Assembly: GCF_001528745.1 (NCBI RefSeq)
Contig: NZ_BCNS01000130.1
Coordinates: forward strand, 1 to 43,947
Direction of reading: 5' to 3'
DNA: 43,947 nt
Source: Marinobacterium profundum
Lineage (GTDB): Bacteria; Pseudomonadota; Gammaproteobacteria; Pseudomonadales; Balneatricaceae
The position numbers and the translations under genes are program-made. Shown here in pieces: positions 8,816-18,154 of the stretch (position 1 is its first letter; every line of letters begins with the position of its first letter). Below the pieces are notes generated by a model that was not told the origin of the DNA, ran no database searches, and saw only the letters and a list, made by a program, of their open reading frames with translations.

Positions 8816-9537
8816 ATTTTTGTGTTGTTTATGAATAAAATACATTCCCGTGTAATCCCCTAAGCTTGAGTTCTTGGGCGCATCACAGGCCTGGTGGTTG
8901 CAGCTCGCTACAGGATAGTGGGGGTTTTTTCAGCATGTTTTGCAAGATAATTCCACAATATAATATTATTTTTACTTATATTTCATATAGTTAAAGTTTT
9001 ATCGCTATATTGTCCCGCACGACTCTTCTGAAAGGTCGCCTACACCTGTACCGCTAAGCATCGGTGCAGGCAGGTCATGTCATTACTGCGAAATGCGTTA
9101 GTTCTTCGGACAAAAATAACACTCGACTTTGGGTTGTATCTATAGCTGAAATATTATTAAGTTGTTGATTTTAAATAATATTAAGTAATGTTTTGTATTG
9201 TTCAGGCTTGCTTCCTGTTCTGCGAGAACGAGCTGTACCCTCCAACCACTTAAAAGCAATCCGAGCCATGTGAGAGCTCACATGTTGACATTTATTAATA
9301 AAAGACATATTTTGTGTGAAATCGTTATGCGCATGTTGTGAGAGTAGCGCGGCACTCGGAGGTAACAGGTTGTGCATGAGTTGTTAGGAAACGCAGTCGA
9401 AATAAGCTGGTCATTATGTTGAAACCCTCAATAGATGAGCGAGGTCGTGCAGGATTGATGGCCGAGTACTGCCGGTGAGGGGCGCTAAAAGTTATTGCGG
9501 CAGCGTTTTTATGGCCATTAATGACTATTTTTAGGGC

Positions 9538-9557
9538 TTGTATGAAAGAATATACAA
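9538..9557. promoter_or_regulatory. Split inverted repeat TTGTAT-N8-ATACAA before module B
   Basis: The half sites TTGTAT (9538-9543) and ATACAA (9552-9557) are the same halves that form the palindrome at 8806-8815, but spread by eight bases. The repeat lies about 20 bases before the first start codon of module B, a position fitting a repressor site. Confidence 0.3.
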
Positions 9558-9576
9558 TAATAATTGTAGGGTGTTG

Positions 9577-10485
9577 ATGATGAGCGCAAATCAAGTAGTA
9601 GCAGGTGACGTCACCTCTATAAAGAAGAGTACTGGAAGGTCTATCATTTCTCTTTCTACAAGGGAAAGGATTAATAGAGCATTTATCTACCTGGGTTTGA
9701 TTATATCTTCAGCTGTTGTTGGCTTTCCAGTTTACTGGATGATATCTGTTTCCTTACGGCCAAATCATGAAACCTTCGCGCTACCACCAAAACTTATACC
9801 TGACAATATTAGTTTTGATGCCTATTTCAAGGTTTTTCGTGATGATGCATTTATAACTTATTTCGTTAACAGCTATATGCTGGGAATAATCGTAACGATT
9901 TTGTCGGTTATTCTAGGCACACTTGTCGCTTACAGCTTTACCAGGTATCGTTTTTTTGGTGATGGTATTGCTAAAACCTTTGTAATAACAACTCAAATGG
10001 TCCCTGCGATAACGTTACTTATTCCTTATTTTGGGGTAATAGTGCTACTAGGGCTCTATGATACGACGGCAGGCCTTATACTGACGTATCTTTCTTTTTC
10101 TTTACCGTACTGTATCGTGATGATGACAGGGTATTTGAAAACAATACCTAAAGATTTTGATGAGGCTGCAATAATAGATGGCTGCTCAAGAATTAAAGTT
10201 TTATATAAAATAATAATGCCTCTTGCTCTTCCTGGTATGGCTTCTACTGCAATATATACATTTTTGCTTTCGTGGAATGAGTTTTTGTTCGCCTTGGCTC
10301 TGACACGAAGTGAAGATATGCGAACGCTTCCAGTAGGCATATCGATGTTCATTGGTGAGCATAGTTTGAAGTGGGATGAAATGATGGCCTTATCTGCGCT
10401 TGGGAGTATTCCAGTAATTATAATGTTTATTGTACTTCAGCGATACTTTGTATCCGGTTTGTCCACGGGGGGAGTAAAAGGGTAA
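9577..10485 (+). CDS. ABC sugar permease, MalG type (module B)
   Basis: A 302-residue inner-membrane permease with about six helices. The coupling loop FDEAAIIDGCSRIKVLYKII fits the EAA consensus, and the MalG-like C-terminus QRYFVSGLSTGGVKG is present. Two ATG codons (9577 and 9580) follow an AGGGTG site; a TTG at 9538 would overlap the inverted repeat and is less likely. Unlike module A, the MalG-type permease comes first, before the binding protein, so module B is not a simple copy of module A. Codon use is strongly AT-biased compared with the flanking genes. Confidence 0.9.
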   Translation: MMSANQVVAGDVTSIKKSTGRSIISLSTRERINRAFIYLGLIISSAVVGFPVYWMISVSLRPNHETFALPPKLIPDNISFDAYFKVFRDDAFITYFVNSYMLGIIVTILSVILGTLVAYSFTRYRFFGDGIAKTFVITTQMVPAITLLIPYFGVIVLLGLYDTTAGLILTYLSFSLPYCIVMMTGYLKTIPKDFDEAAIIDGCSRIKVLYKIIMPLALPGMASTAIYTFLLSWNEFLFALALTRSEDMRTLPVGISMFIGEHSLKWDEMMALSALGSIPVIIMFIVLQRYFVSGLSTGGVKG

Positions 10486-10520
10486 TTTTTAACCAAAATT
10501 AACATATGGTAGGTGAAGTA

Positions 10521-11774
10521 ATGAAAAGAATCATAAAAACTAAAAGCATCTTTCTATCTACTGTTTTAGCAGTGGCGTCTATATACATGAGTCCACTCAA
10601 GGCTGCAGAAGAGATTGAGTGGTTACAGTGGTATGCGAGTGAAAGTGGAAAAGAGTATTACGAGGCGCTGGTAGATGACTTCGAATCAAGAAACCCAGAT
10701 ATTAAAGTGAAGCTTGTAACAGTACCTTTTGGAAAAATGCGGGAGAGTCTTATAGCTGATCACTCGGTAGGGATTGGATCAGATGTAATTGCGGTCAATA
10801 TGCCATGGACCCGCGAACTACTGGACATTGGGGTGCTTGAGCCACTGGATAATTATATTGAAAACGATAAGAAAATTTCTCTACAGGATTTAGTACAAGC
10901 TCCATTGGGTAAAATTGATGGAAAAAGGTGGATGGTTCCGGTTAGCGCATTTCCATTCGTGCTTTTCTATAATAAAGATCTTATGGAAAAAGCAGGTGTT
11001 ACTGAAGTGCCGAAAACGTGGGATGACCTAATGGCCTCTTCAAAGAAAATAAATGACCCAGAAAATGGCGTTTATGGTATTGGTTTAGCCTATTCTACAC
11101 AGCCACCTAGCAATGGTCCTATAATATCAATGTTACCTTTGCTTTACACCGCCGGGGGCAGAATTACAAAGGAGGGGAAACCTAACTTTGATAATCCGGA
11201 AGTGATTGAGACGCTTAAATACATTAAAAGCTTAAACGATGAGGGTGTTGTTGCACCTGGTTATGCATCGAAAACTGATGGCGTAAATATGGAAGAGTTC
11301 TCAGCCGGCAGACTTGGTTTTGTCATCGATCCTGCTGTGCATATTTCTACTTTCTCTAAAAATGAAAGGCTAAATTTTGGTGTTGCGCCCGTTCCTGCTG
11401 CCGAAAAAAGTGCTTACCGTGTACATGGCTGGGAGTTGGCTATTTCGTCCAAAAGCAAGCATAAGGATGAAGCCTGGAAATTTATTTCTTACTTGCTGAG
11501 TCCGGAAGTGAATGCTGAATTTGCCATGAAAACAGGATCTTTTCCTGGAAACTTGAATTCCTTAGAGTTGTTTGAAGTTGAAGATGAGCGTCAAACAGCG
11601 GTTTTTGATATTCTAAAAAATAGTGAGGCTGTTGAAGAGTTACGAGAATCCCCGAAAGCAGTTTCCAGCTGGCAGATTATGACAGAGGAAATACAGGCGA
11701 TGTTGGGTGGGCAGCAATCAGCTGAGGATACAGCGAAAAACTCTCAAGCTCGCTGGAAGGCTATTTCCGAATAG
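10521..11774 (+). CDS. ABC importer substrate-binding protein, family 1 (module B)
   Basis: A 417-residue extracellular solute-binding protein. The signal peptide runs MKRIIKTKSIFLSTVLAVAS and onward, with probable cleavage after PLKA near residue 29. The mature protein begins AEEIEWLQWYASESGKEYYE and has the family 1 pattern, including FVLFYNKDLMEKAGVTEVPK and GWELAISSKS. The ATG at 10521 follows TAGGTGA; an earlier in-frame ATG at 10506 would place that site inside the gene. It should deliver a sugar-like ligand to the module B permeases. An intercistronic hairpin follows, as in module A. Confidence 0.92.
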   Translation: MKRIIKTKSIFLSTVLAVASIYMSPLKAAEEIEWLQWYASESGKEYYEALVDDFESRNPDIKVKLVTVPFGKMRESLIADHSVGIGSDVIAVNMPWTRELLDIGVLEPLDNYIENDKKISLQDLVQAPLGKIDGKRWMVPVSAFPFVLFYNKDLMEKAGVTEVPKTWDDLMASSKKINDPENGVYGIGLAYSTQPPSNGPIISMLPLLYTAGGRITKEGKPNFDNPEVIETLKYIKSLNDEGVVAPGYASKTDGVNMEEFSAGRLGFVIDPAVHISTFSKNERLNFGVAPVPAAEKSAYRVHGWELAISSKSKHKDEAWKFISYLLSPEVNAEFAMKTGSFPGNLNSLELFEVEDERQTAVFDILKNSEAVEELRESPKAVSSWQIMTEEIQAMLGGQQSAEDTAKNSQARWKAISE

Positions 11775-11796
11775 CAATAGTTATCATATTGTAGGG

Positions 11797-11817
11797 GTGA
11801 GGCTGGCTAGGCCTCAC
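11797..11817 (+). promoter_or_regulatory. Intercistronic hairpin after binding-protein gene (module B)
   Basis: Perfect 7-bp stem GTGAGGC/GCCTCAC with a 7-base loop, 22 bases after the binding-protein stop and 33 bases before the permease start. There is no T-run. It parallels the hairpin at 4347-4388 in module A and probably favours binding-protein mRNA. Confidence 0.55.
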
Positions 11818-11850
11818 TTAAAATACTATAAAAACTATAGGTGACTCTCT

Positions 11851-12753
11851 GTGAAATGGCTTGACTCATGTGGTTTTGTAAAATCAGGCCGGTTGACTCC
11901 GTACTTCTTTATGGCACCTGCCTTATTGATTTTAGGGTCTTTGATGATATTCCCGATTTTACAGGTAATTGAATATAGCTTCTATGATAACGTTATTGTA
12001 ACGAGTGACTCTACTTTTGTAGGTTTTGATAATTACAAAGAACTTGCGTTTGATCCTATTTTTTGGACTAGTATATTTAATACCATAATTTTTACTGTCG
12101 GTTCAGTAGTAGGTCATTTAGTCGTTGGTATATTCTTGGCTCTTCTTATTAATAGCCCTATTCATCCTGTTCCAAGGGCAATATTCAGAACGCTTCTGGT
12201 TTTACCATGGCTTTTTACTGCGGTTGTGGTTGCGCTTAATTGGCAGCTATTGTTGCACCCATTCGGGATAATAAATTACGCTTTAAAAGATTTCGGAATA
12301 ATTGATAGCCATGTTGATTGGCTGGGTGACGAAAGTGTTGCGATGGCTACACTACTTGTCATTAGCATATGGCGTGGCTATCCGTTCTTGATGATTAGCT
12401 TTTTGAGTGGTCTTCAAAGTATTGACAAATCAATGTACGAGGCTGCAAAGATTGATGGGGCAGGATGGTTTAGAATCTTCTTCTCAATAACAATCCCTCA
12501 GCTTAAACCTATCATTTATGGTGTTGCGTTACTTGATTTGATATGGACATTTCAACTATTCCCGCTCGTTTGGTTGACGACAGGTGGTGGGCCTGGCAGA
12601 GCAACAGAAGTTCTTTCAACCTATACGTACCGCTTTGCCTTTGTAGATTTTGAATTTTCTAAAGCTTCAACCGTCGCTGTCATATTGCTAACTTTTACCG
12701 CAGTTTTGACGATATTATATTTGCGTAAAGGTAAAGGTAAAAGTGAAATTTAA
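11851..12753 (+). CDS. ABC sugar permease, MalF type (module B)
   Basis: A 300-residue inner-membrane permease. It uses a GTG start with TAGGTGA eight bases upstream; the next segments (TPYFFMAPALLILGSLMIFP) are the usual first helix of the family. Coupling loop: YEAAKIDGAGWFRIFFSITI, fully canonical. The motif TGGGPGRATEVLSTYTYRFA is typical of MalF/UgpA-type permeases. It pairs with the MalG-type permease encoded at the start of the module. Confidence 0.91.
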   Translation: MKWLDSCGFVKSGRLTPYFFMAPALLILGSLMIFPILQVIEYSFYDNVIVTSDSTFVGFDNYKELAFDPIFWTSIFNTIIFTVGSVVGHLVVGIFLALLINSPIHPVPRAIFRTLLVLPWLFTAVVVALNWQLLLHPFGIINYALKDFGIIDSHVDWLGDESVAMATLLVISIWRGYPFLMISFLSGLQSIDKSMYEAAKIDGAGWFRIFFSITIPQLKPIIYGVALLDLIWTFQLFPLVWLTTGGGPGRATEVLSTYTYRFAFVDFEFSKASTVAVILLTFTAVLTILYLRKGKGKSEI

Positions 12754-12770
12754 AATAAGAGGAAGTAGTA

Positions 12771-13868
12771 ATGTCTGGAATTGCGCTAAGTAATCTTAAA
12801 AAGTCCTATGGTGATACAGATATATTGCATGGGATTGACTTAGAGATAAAAAATGGTGAGTTTGCGGTATTCGTGGGGCCATCAGGGTGCGGCAAGTCGA
12901 CGACGCTTAGAATGATCGCCGGTTTGGAGACCGTTACGAGTGGAGAGATTTTTATCGGCGATCAATTGGTTAACGATGTACAGCCAAAAAATCGCGGTAT
13001 AGCAATGGTTTTTCAAAGTTATGCTCTTTATCCTCATATGTCTGTGTATGACAATATGGCGTTTTCTTTGAAACTTCGAAAAATGCCTCCTGGAGAGGTT
13101 CAGAAGCGTGTTAGATCTGCAGCGGATACTCTTGAGCTGACCAAGATGCTCGATAGAAAGCCCAGTGCATTATCGGGTGGTCAGCGTCAGAGGGTTGCAA
13201 TGGGGCGAGCGATTGTTCGGGATCCTGAAGTGTTTTTATTTGATGAGCCTTTGTCCAACCTGGACGCGACGCTTCGAACACAAATGCGTGCAGAGATTAA
13301 GGAACTTCATCAGAGGCTAAAGTCAACGATTGTCTATGTGACGCATGACCAGGTTGAAGCAATGACGCTTGCTGACCGAATCGTCATTATGCGGGGAGGA
13401 AAAATAGAGCAATCTGGCACTCCAGAGGATGTATTTCATAATCCAGCTAGTATGTTTGTTGCATCGTTTATGGGTAGCCCGCCAATGAATCTGGCTGAGT
13501 CAACGGTTTATGATAATGGTGCGGAGAAGGGTGTTAATATAAATGGCACGGTTTCTATCATAAGCTCTGAAGACTCTCCGTTGAGCTCGAAAGCTGGCGA
13601 TAGAGTGGTGTTTGGTATTCGGCCTGAAGATATTGTCCCTGACTTCGAATCTGATATAAATAATAAAAATTGGACCGCAAGTGTTAAAGTTGATCTAATC
13701 GAGCTTTTGGGCTCGACTAAATTATTTCACTTTCATATAGGTACGAATAAATTTATAGGGAAGGCGGGTGGTAGATCAAATATTGAACCGGGACAGGTGA
13801 TTTCAGTTGTTATGGACATGCGGCATGCTCGATACTTTGATCCAGAAACTGAACTTATCATTCGTTAA
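12771..13868 (+). CDS. ABC importer ATPase, MsmK/UgpC type (module B)
   Basis: A 365-residue nucleotide-binding subunit with Walker [11 protein letters not shown]-loop [13 protein letters not shown], signature [14 protein letters not shown], Walker [14 protein letters not shown] and H-loop [10 protein letters not shown], then the MalK-type regulatory domain. The first 240 residues are closely similar to the module A ATPase (by eye well over half identical), although the DNA is much more AT-rich. It lies 17 bases after the permease gene with an AAGAGGAAG site. Confidence 0.94.
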   Translation: MSGIALSNLKKSYGDTDILHGIDLEIKNGEFAVFVGPSGCGKSTTLRMIAGLETVTSGEIFIGDQLVNDVQPKNRGIAMVFQSYALYPHMSVYDNMAFSLKLRKMPPGEVQKRVRSAADTLELTKMLDRKPSALSGGQRQRVAMGRAIVRDPEVFLFDEPLSNLDATLRTQMRAEIKELHQRLKSTIVYVTHDQVEAMTLADRIVIMRGGKIEQSGTPEDVFHNPASMFVASFMGSPPMNLAESTVYDNGAEKGVNINGTVSIISSEDSPLSSKAGDRVVFGIRPEDIVPDFESDINNKNWTASVKVDLIELLGSTKLFHFHIGTNKFIGKAGGRSNIEPGQVISVVMDMRHARYFDPETELIIR

Positions 13869-13921
13869 TAAGAGTCTTGGTCGTCTACCTGACCTTGTTA
13901 AAACTTTGAACGGTGAATTTT

Positions 13922-15457
13922 ATGAGAGATAGTAGACCAAACATACTTTTTATTATGTCAGATGATCATGGAGCAAATGCAATTAGTTTGTACGGATCAA
14001 GGCTGTCCACTGTTTTTAAAACGCCTAACCTGGATCGTATAGGCCTGGATGGCGCAATATTTAAGAATTGTTACTGCACTAATTCAATTTGTACACCAAG
14101 TCGTGCCAGTATACTGACTGGCCAATATCCGCATGTTACAGGTGTAAGGACATTACAGGATCGGTTAGACGAGAGCATAAATACCTTCCCTAAAATCCTG
14201 AAGAAAAGTGGCTATAATACAGCTGTTATCGGTAAGTGGCACTTACATAGTAGACCACAAGGGTTTGATCATTTTGATATTTTGCCTGAGCAAGGAGAGT
14301 ATTTTAACCCTTACTTTGTTAATAAGAATACAGACTGGGTTCAAGTGGAGAATTATTTGAGTCAACAGGCGGATTGGTCAAAGGTCGGAAATTATGGAGA
14401 TATTGGTGATCAGCACGAAGGGTATGTCACTGATATTATTACTGATAAATGTTTGAAGTGGCTTGGAGAGCGAGATCAGGCCAAGCCTTTTTTGTTAATG
14501 TGTCACCATAAAGCGCCGCATGATAATTTTGAGTATCATCCACGTGATGAGCATTTACTGGACGGAGTCGATATCCCTGAGCCGGATAGCTTGTGGGAGG
14601 ATAAAGGGCATCGATCAGAGGGCTCTAGAAACTACGGTTCTTCGTTGTCAGAAAGAAACCCTATTCGAAATGCGGTACAAACGATGAGTCAGCCTGACTA
14701 TCCTACTGGACCCATTGATTTAACGGGGCTGGATGAGGCTGGCCGGACAAAGGCGGTATATCAGAAGTATTTGAAGGATTATTTACGTACAGTCAAAGCC
14801 GTTGATGACAATGTAGGGCGGGTTTTAGATTTATTGGAGAGCGAGGGAACTTTAGATAATACCTTGGTTATTTATACATCAGACCAAGGGATGTTTTTGG
14901 GCGAACATGACTACATTGATAAAAGATGGAGTTTTGAAGAGTCCCTCCAAATGCCCATGATGATGAGATACCCAGAGAAAATTCCCTCCGGAACAGTCGT
15001 CGACCTGGTGGTTAGTAACGTCGATTTTGCACCAACAATTTTGGATTTTTTGGGCATTCCTCAACCTGAAAGTATGCAGGGGCTTAGCTTCAAACCGATA
15101 GCTCAAGGGGTTGAGATGAATGAATGGTCAGATGAGGTTTATTTTCGATACTGGATGCATCTAGCTCATCATGATACTCCAGCACACTATGGAGTGCGTA
15201 CAGCTGAATATAAATTGACATTTTTTTACGGTCTACCACTGGATGCTAAAGGAGCAATGAAAAAGAAGACACCATCGACATGGGAGTTATATGATTTGCG
15301 TCGAGATCCATTTGAGGTTAATAATGTTTACTCTAACCCGGAGTACAAAGATATTGTCGCTAGCCTTAAAGAACGACTTCGCCTGCTGAAAGAGAAAGTC
15401 GGTGACGCTGATAGTGATTATCAAGAGTTGTGTGATCTGTTAGTCGAGACGGAATAG
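13922..15457 (+). CDS. Type I sulfatase, cytoplasmic (module B)
   Basis: A 511-residue sulfatase. Active-site features: D14-D15, formylglycine motif C-T-P-S-R at 57-61 inside SICTPSRASILTGQYPH, GKWH with K105/H107, a HHKAPHDNF segment and the C-terminal metal motif YTSDQGMFLGEH. No signal peptide: the protein begins MRDSRPNILFIMSDDHG, so it should be cytoplasmic like the module A sulfatase. I chose the ATG at 13922 (GGTGA five bases before) over a GTG at 13913 that lacks a site. The two sulfatases differ clearly in length and in residues after the active site, so they probably remove sulfate from different positions or sugars. Last gene of module B. Confidence 0.93.
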   Translation: MRDSRPNILFIMSDDHGANAISLYGSRLSTVFKTPNLDRIGLDGAIFKNCYCTNSICTPSRASILTGQYPHVTGVRTLQDRLDESINTFPKILKKSGYNTAVIGKWHLHSRPQGFDHFDILPEQGEYFNPYFVNKNTDWVQVENYLSQQADWSKVGNYGDIGDQHEGYVTDIITDKCLKWLGERDQAKPFLLMCHHKAPHDNFEYHPRDEHLLDGVDIPEPDSLWEDKGHRSEGSRNYGSSLSERNPIRNAVQTMSQPDYPTGPIDLTGLDEAGRTKAVYQKYLKDYLRTVKAVDDNVGRVLDLLESEGTLDNTLVIYTSDQGMFLGEHDYIDKRWSFEESLQMPMMMRYPEKIPSGTVVDLVVSNVDFAPTILDFLGIPQPESMQGLSFKPIAQGVEMNEWSDEVYFRYWMHLAHHDTPAHYGVRTAEYKLTFFYGLPLDAKGAMKKKTPSTWELYDLRRDPFEVNNVYSNPEYKDIVASLKERLRLLKEKVGDADSDYQELCDLLVETE

Positions 15458-15462
15458 GGCGG

Positions 15463-15501
15463 CATAAAACGTAGAGTATTATTAATGCTCTACGTTTTAT
15501 G
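15463..15501 (+). terminator. Terminator-like hairpin closing module B
   Basis: A perfect 14-bp inverted repeat (CATAAAACGTAGAG/CTCTACGTTTTATG) with an 11-base loop starts six bases after the sulfatase stop. T-rich sequence follows within about 20-30 bases, and the opposing GntR gene ends at 15679. It probably ends transcription of module B. Confidence 0.65.
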
Positions 15502-15678
15502 TAATTATATTGTATTTTAAGTGGTTTTTTTGTTTTTTTGGATTGATTTAAAATATAGAAGGTTCGTTGGCTTGATTCGGATTGAAAGTATACCTTTCGG
15601 TTGGTAGTCAGGCGAGTTTAACGTTGAGCCTGGCTTTAAGTATATTTCTGTAATAATAAACCCGAAAAATTATGTTGG

Positions 15679-16593
15679 TTAACTTGATTTTTCATGAATC
15701 AAGTGGGTGCTGCGCTTAAGCGAAGTTTTAGCCGTGTTTAAGTGGCGCTCCATGCTAAGTGTGGCTTTCGTCAAGTCCTTCATCAGCATGTGGCTGATAA
15801 TATCTATGTGTTCATCAACTGCAACGCTGTTGCGTTCCTTTTCATCACTCTTGTCCCACTGATAGTGGTAATGGAACACAAAACTGATGATGTCGTAGAA
15901 CTGGCGGATGAACTGGTTTTGGTGCGATTCCCACAGTAGAAGGTGAAAGCGCTGGTCAAGTTGTGAAAAGGCGCTGTAGTTACGCTCGATATCCGTTTTC
16001 AGTTCTCGGTGTTGTTGCAACAGCGTTTCCAGCGAGTTCCAGGCGGGGTGTTCAGATGGCAGGCGCATAAAGCGTGAGAGAGCATGCATTTCAAACATGT
16101 GGCGCACTTCATATAGCTGATCGACAAAATCCTCATCGAATTCCTTCATGCGCCACTGGGAGCGGGGCGCCTTGTCGATCAGGCCAAAGCGGGAGAACTT
16201 GATTAGAAACTCCCGCACCGACACGGTGTTGCACTGGGTTTGCCGGGCCAGTTCCAGCTCAGAGAAGTGATCACCTGGCAGGATCTTTCCGCTGAGTATT
16301 AGATCCACGAAGTGCTTCTCGATGATTTCTTCTTTGCTGCTTTCCTGCTGTTCGATCTTGAAGTAATCGCTTGATTGGGGCGAACGCAAGATGATCTTTT
16401 GGGGGCCATCCCGGCGCAGGATGCCGGCTTCTTCCATTTTTTCCAGGGCTTTTCGGATGGTGGAGCGGCTGACATTCAGCTGACGTGTCAAGGCAGAGTC
16501 GTTAGGTAGATTTTCGCCCTTGACCTGCAGCGTTGTGCAGAGATCCAGCAGTTGGTTAATGGTGTTTAGAAACAGGTGATTCTGTCGGCTCAT
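15679..16593 (-). CDS. GntR-family regulator with two winged-helix domains plus FCD domain
   Basis: A 304-residue repressor-like protein, longer than ordinary FCD-type GntR proteins (about 220-250). Residues about 8-70 form one GntR winged helix (LPNDSALTRQLNVSRSTIRK followed by ALEKMEEAGILRRDG). Residues about 85-150 form a second (ILSGKILPGDHFSELELARQ, then VSVREFLIKFSRFGLIDKAP). The rest is an all-helical FCD ligand domain with the expected Asp and His metal-binding positions (LDQRFH, EHIDII, MERHLN). The tandem DNA-binding domains are unusual. It is divergent from the sugar-acid operon at 17138 and converges on module B, so it is the likely local regulator, probably responding to a sugar acid as UxuR/ExuR do. 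Ligand and operators are inference. Confidence 0.88.
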   Translation of the reverse strand: MSRQNHLFLNTINQLLDLCTTLQVKGENLPNDSALTRQLNVSRSTIRKALEKMEEAGILRRDGPQKIILRSPQSSDYFKIEQQESSKEEIIEKHFVDLILSGKILPGDHFSELELARQTQCNTVSVREFLIKFSRFGLIDKAPRSQWRMKEFDEDFVDQLYEVRHMFEMHALSRFMRLPSEHPAWNSLETLLQQHRELKTDIERNYSAFSQLDQRFHLLLWESHQNQFIRQFYDIISFVFHYHYQWDKSDEKERNSVAVDEHIDIISHMLMKDLTKATLSMERHLNTAKTSLKRSTHLIHEKSS

Positions 16594-17137
16594 GGGCTCA
16601 CTGCCTGTATTTTACGCTTGAATAATCTGTTTGGAATTCTATCAGCTCCAGCCGGTTGGGTACAGATTTGCTTGGCTTTATCTGTGATTACTAATAATTA
16701 TAAACACTTTCTATGCCGAGTTTTACGCTGGTTGTTGAATTAAATAGGTGTTTTTTATTAATAATAATTGATCGAATGGTGGTTTTCTGTTTACATGTAT
16801 CTGTGGTCGTATGGCTGTTGCAGGAGGAGGTTGATTATGAGCGCTTTGCTGATATCCAGGAGTCTGTACTGCAAGTGCAGTGAGGCCCTGCATTGCCATG
16901 GGTGTGCTGCTTTCGCCGCTATCGCCAACAGTGTCAACCTTGAAGGGTATAAATCCGCTCAGGACCGTGGTTGCGATAAGAGGGTGCTGTGGATAGCGAA
17001 CCTGCACATACAACGTAAATCCGGTTTCTAAGGCGCCGGACTCTCTTAGGCTTGACTGTTCTCGTTCCGGTGGGATGTTCCGTGGTTTTAGGCTTCGGGG
17101 GCGGGCGGCCTTAATCTTTTGAAGGAATATTTTCCCC
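16594..17137. other. Divergent control region between GntR gene and catabolic operon
   Basis: This stretch of 544 bases has no supported gene; the short frames at 16723-17262 and 16768-17031 lack family features. The part nearest the regulator (about 16660-16770) is AT-rich and likely holds the divergent promoters. The half nearest the operon is more GC-rich and may be a long 5' leader. I found no clear operator or riboswitch. Confidence 0.5.
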
Positions 17138-18154
17138 ATGATGAAAGCGGTGGTGTGTCTGGAGCCGGGCCTGATGGAGGCCCGTACGGTAGAGAAGCCC
17201 GTGCCCGGCAAGGGCGAGGTGTTGATTCGGGTAAAGCGTGTGGGGGTCTGCGGTACGGACATTCACGCTTTTTCGGGCAGTCAGCCTTATTTTCAGTATC
17301 CGCGGGTGCTCGGGCATGAGCTGGCTGGCGTGATCGAAGCGGTGGGCGAGGACGCAGACTTTCCGCTGGGCGTTGAGGCCTATGTGATTCCCTACCTCGA
17401 ATGTGGCAATTGCGTGGCCTGTCGCCAGGGCAAGACCAACTGCTGTACCCGGATGCAGGTCATGGGGGTGCATCTGGATGGTGGCATGTGCGAGTACCTG
17501 GTGGTGCCCGCCGATCATGTTATCAAGGCGCCGGGGCTGGAGCTGGACCAGCTGGCGCTGGTGGAATGCCTGGCCATTGGTGCCCATGCGGTGCGCCGCG
17601 CCGATGTGCAGCCAGGCTCTACCGTGCTGGTGGTGGGCGCAGGCCCCATTGGCATGGGTATCATGCAGTTTGCCAAGGCGCGCGGTGCCCGTGTGCTGGT
17701 GATAGATACCAACGCCGAGCGCCTTGGTTTTTGCAAGGACAGCCTGGGTGTTGATGCGGTGATTGAGGCCGGTGACGGCGCCAGGGCACAGCTGGAATCC
17801 CTCACCGACGGCGATTATCCCCACACCGTGTTTGATGCCACCGGCAATCCCAAAGCCATGATGGCGGGTTTTGACTGGATTGCCCACGGTGGCAGCTATG
17901 TGCTGGTCAGTGTGGTCAAGGCGGACATCACCTTTTCCGACCCTGAGTTTCACAAGCGAGAACTGAGCCTGCTGGGCAGCCGCAATGCGACTCGGGAGGA
18001 TTTCGAACGGGTCGTGAGCTGCCTGCTGGATGGTTCGGTGCAGGCGTCTGCAATGATTACGCACCGAGGTCATCTGTCGCAGCTGGCCGAACTTTTCCCG
18101 CTTTGGGTACAGCCCTCCAGTGGCGTGATTAAAGCGGTTGTGGAGGTGGGCTGA
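17138..18154 (+). CDS. Zinc alcohol dehydrogenase, L-galactonate 5-dehydrogenase (LgoD)-like
   Basis: A 338-residue medium-chain Zn-dependent dehydrogenase. Catalytic zinc residues lie in GVCGTDIH and GHE (near residues 38-61). The structural zinc loop has four Cys in ECGNCVACRQGKTNCC, and the NAD-binding motif is GAGPIGMG. The nearest functional group I recognise is the RspB/LgoD (YjjN) branch, which oxidises L-galactonate at C5 to D-tagaturonate. The following two genes encode the next two steps of exactly that route, which supports the call. First gene of a seven-gene operon; AAGGAA precedes the ATG by about 11 bases, and a second ATG follows at once. It overlaps the next gene by one base. 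Substrate assignment is inference; sorbitol- or threonine-type activity is the alternative. Confidence 0.8.
   Translation: MMKAVVCLEPGLMEARTVEKPVPGKGEVLIRVKRVGVCGTDIHAFSGSQPYFQYPRVLGHELAGVIEAVGEDADFPLGVEAYVIPYLECGNCVACRQGKTNCCTRMQVMGVHLDGGMCEYLVVPADHVIKAPGLELDQLALVECLAIGAHAVRRADVQPGSTVLVVGAGPIGMGIMQFAKARGARVLVIDTNAERLGFCKDSLGVDAVIEAGDGARAQLESLTDGDYPHTVFDATGNPKAMMAGFDWIAHGGSYVLVSVVKADITFSDPEFHKRELSLLGSRNATREDFERVVSCLLDGSVQASAMITHRGHLSQLAELFPLWVQPSSGVIKAVVEVG

Larger units (their letters stand above)
8720..9576. other. Long AT-rich non-coding leader of module B
   Basis: This stretch of 857 bases has no convincing gene; short reverse-strand frames near 9171-9594 have no family features or ribosome sites. 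Composition drops sharply to AT-rich here. It holds a 10-bp perfect palindrome (8806-8815) and a split inverted repeat just ahead of the first gene (9538-9557). It probably contains the promoter and control region of module B, but no promoter can be assigned firmly by eye. Confidence 0.6.

Noticed and set aside
9171-9594. Short reverse-strand frames in the module B leader
   Set aside because: No ribosome-binding site, no family motif, and one overlaps the start of the permease gene.
16723-17262. Short frames on both strands in the GntR-operon spacer
   Set aside because: They overlap the start of a strong gene or lack any coding sign.
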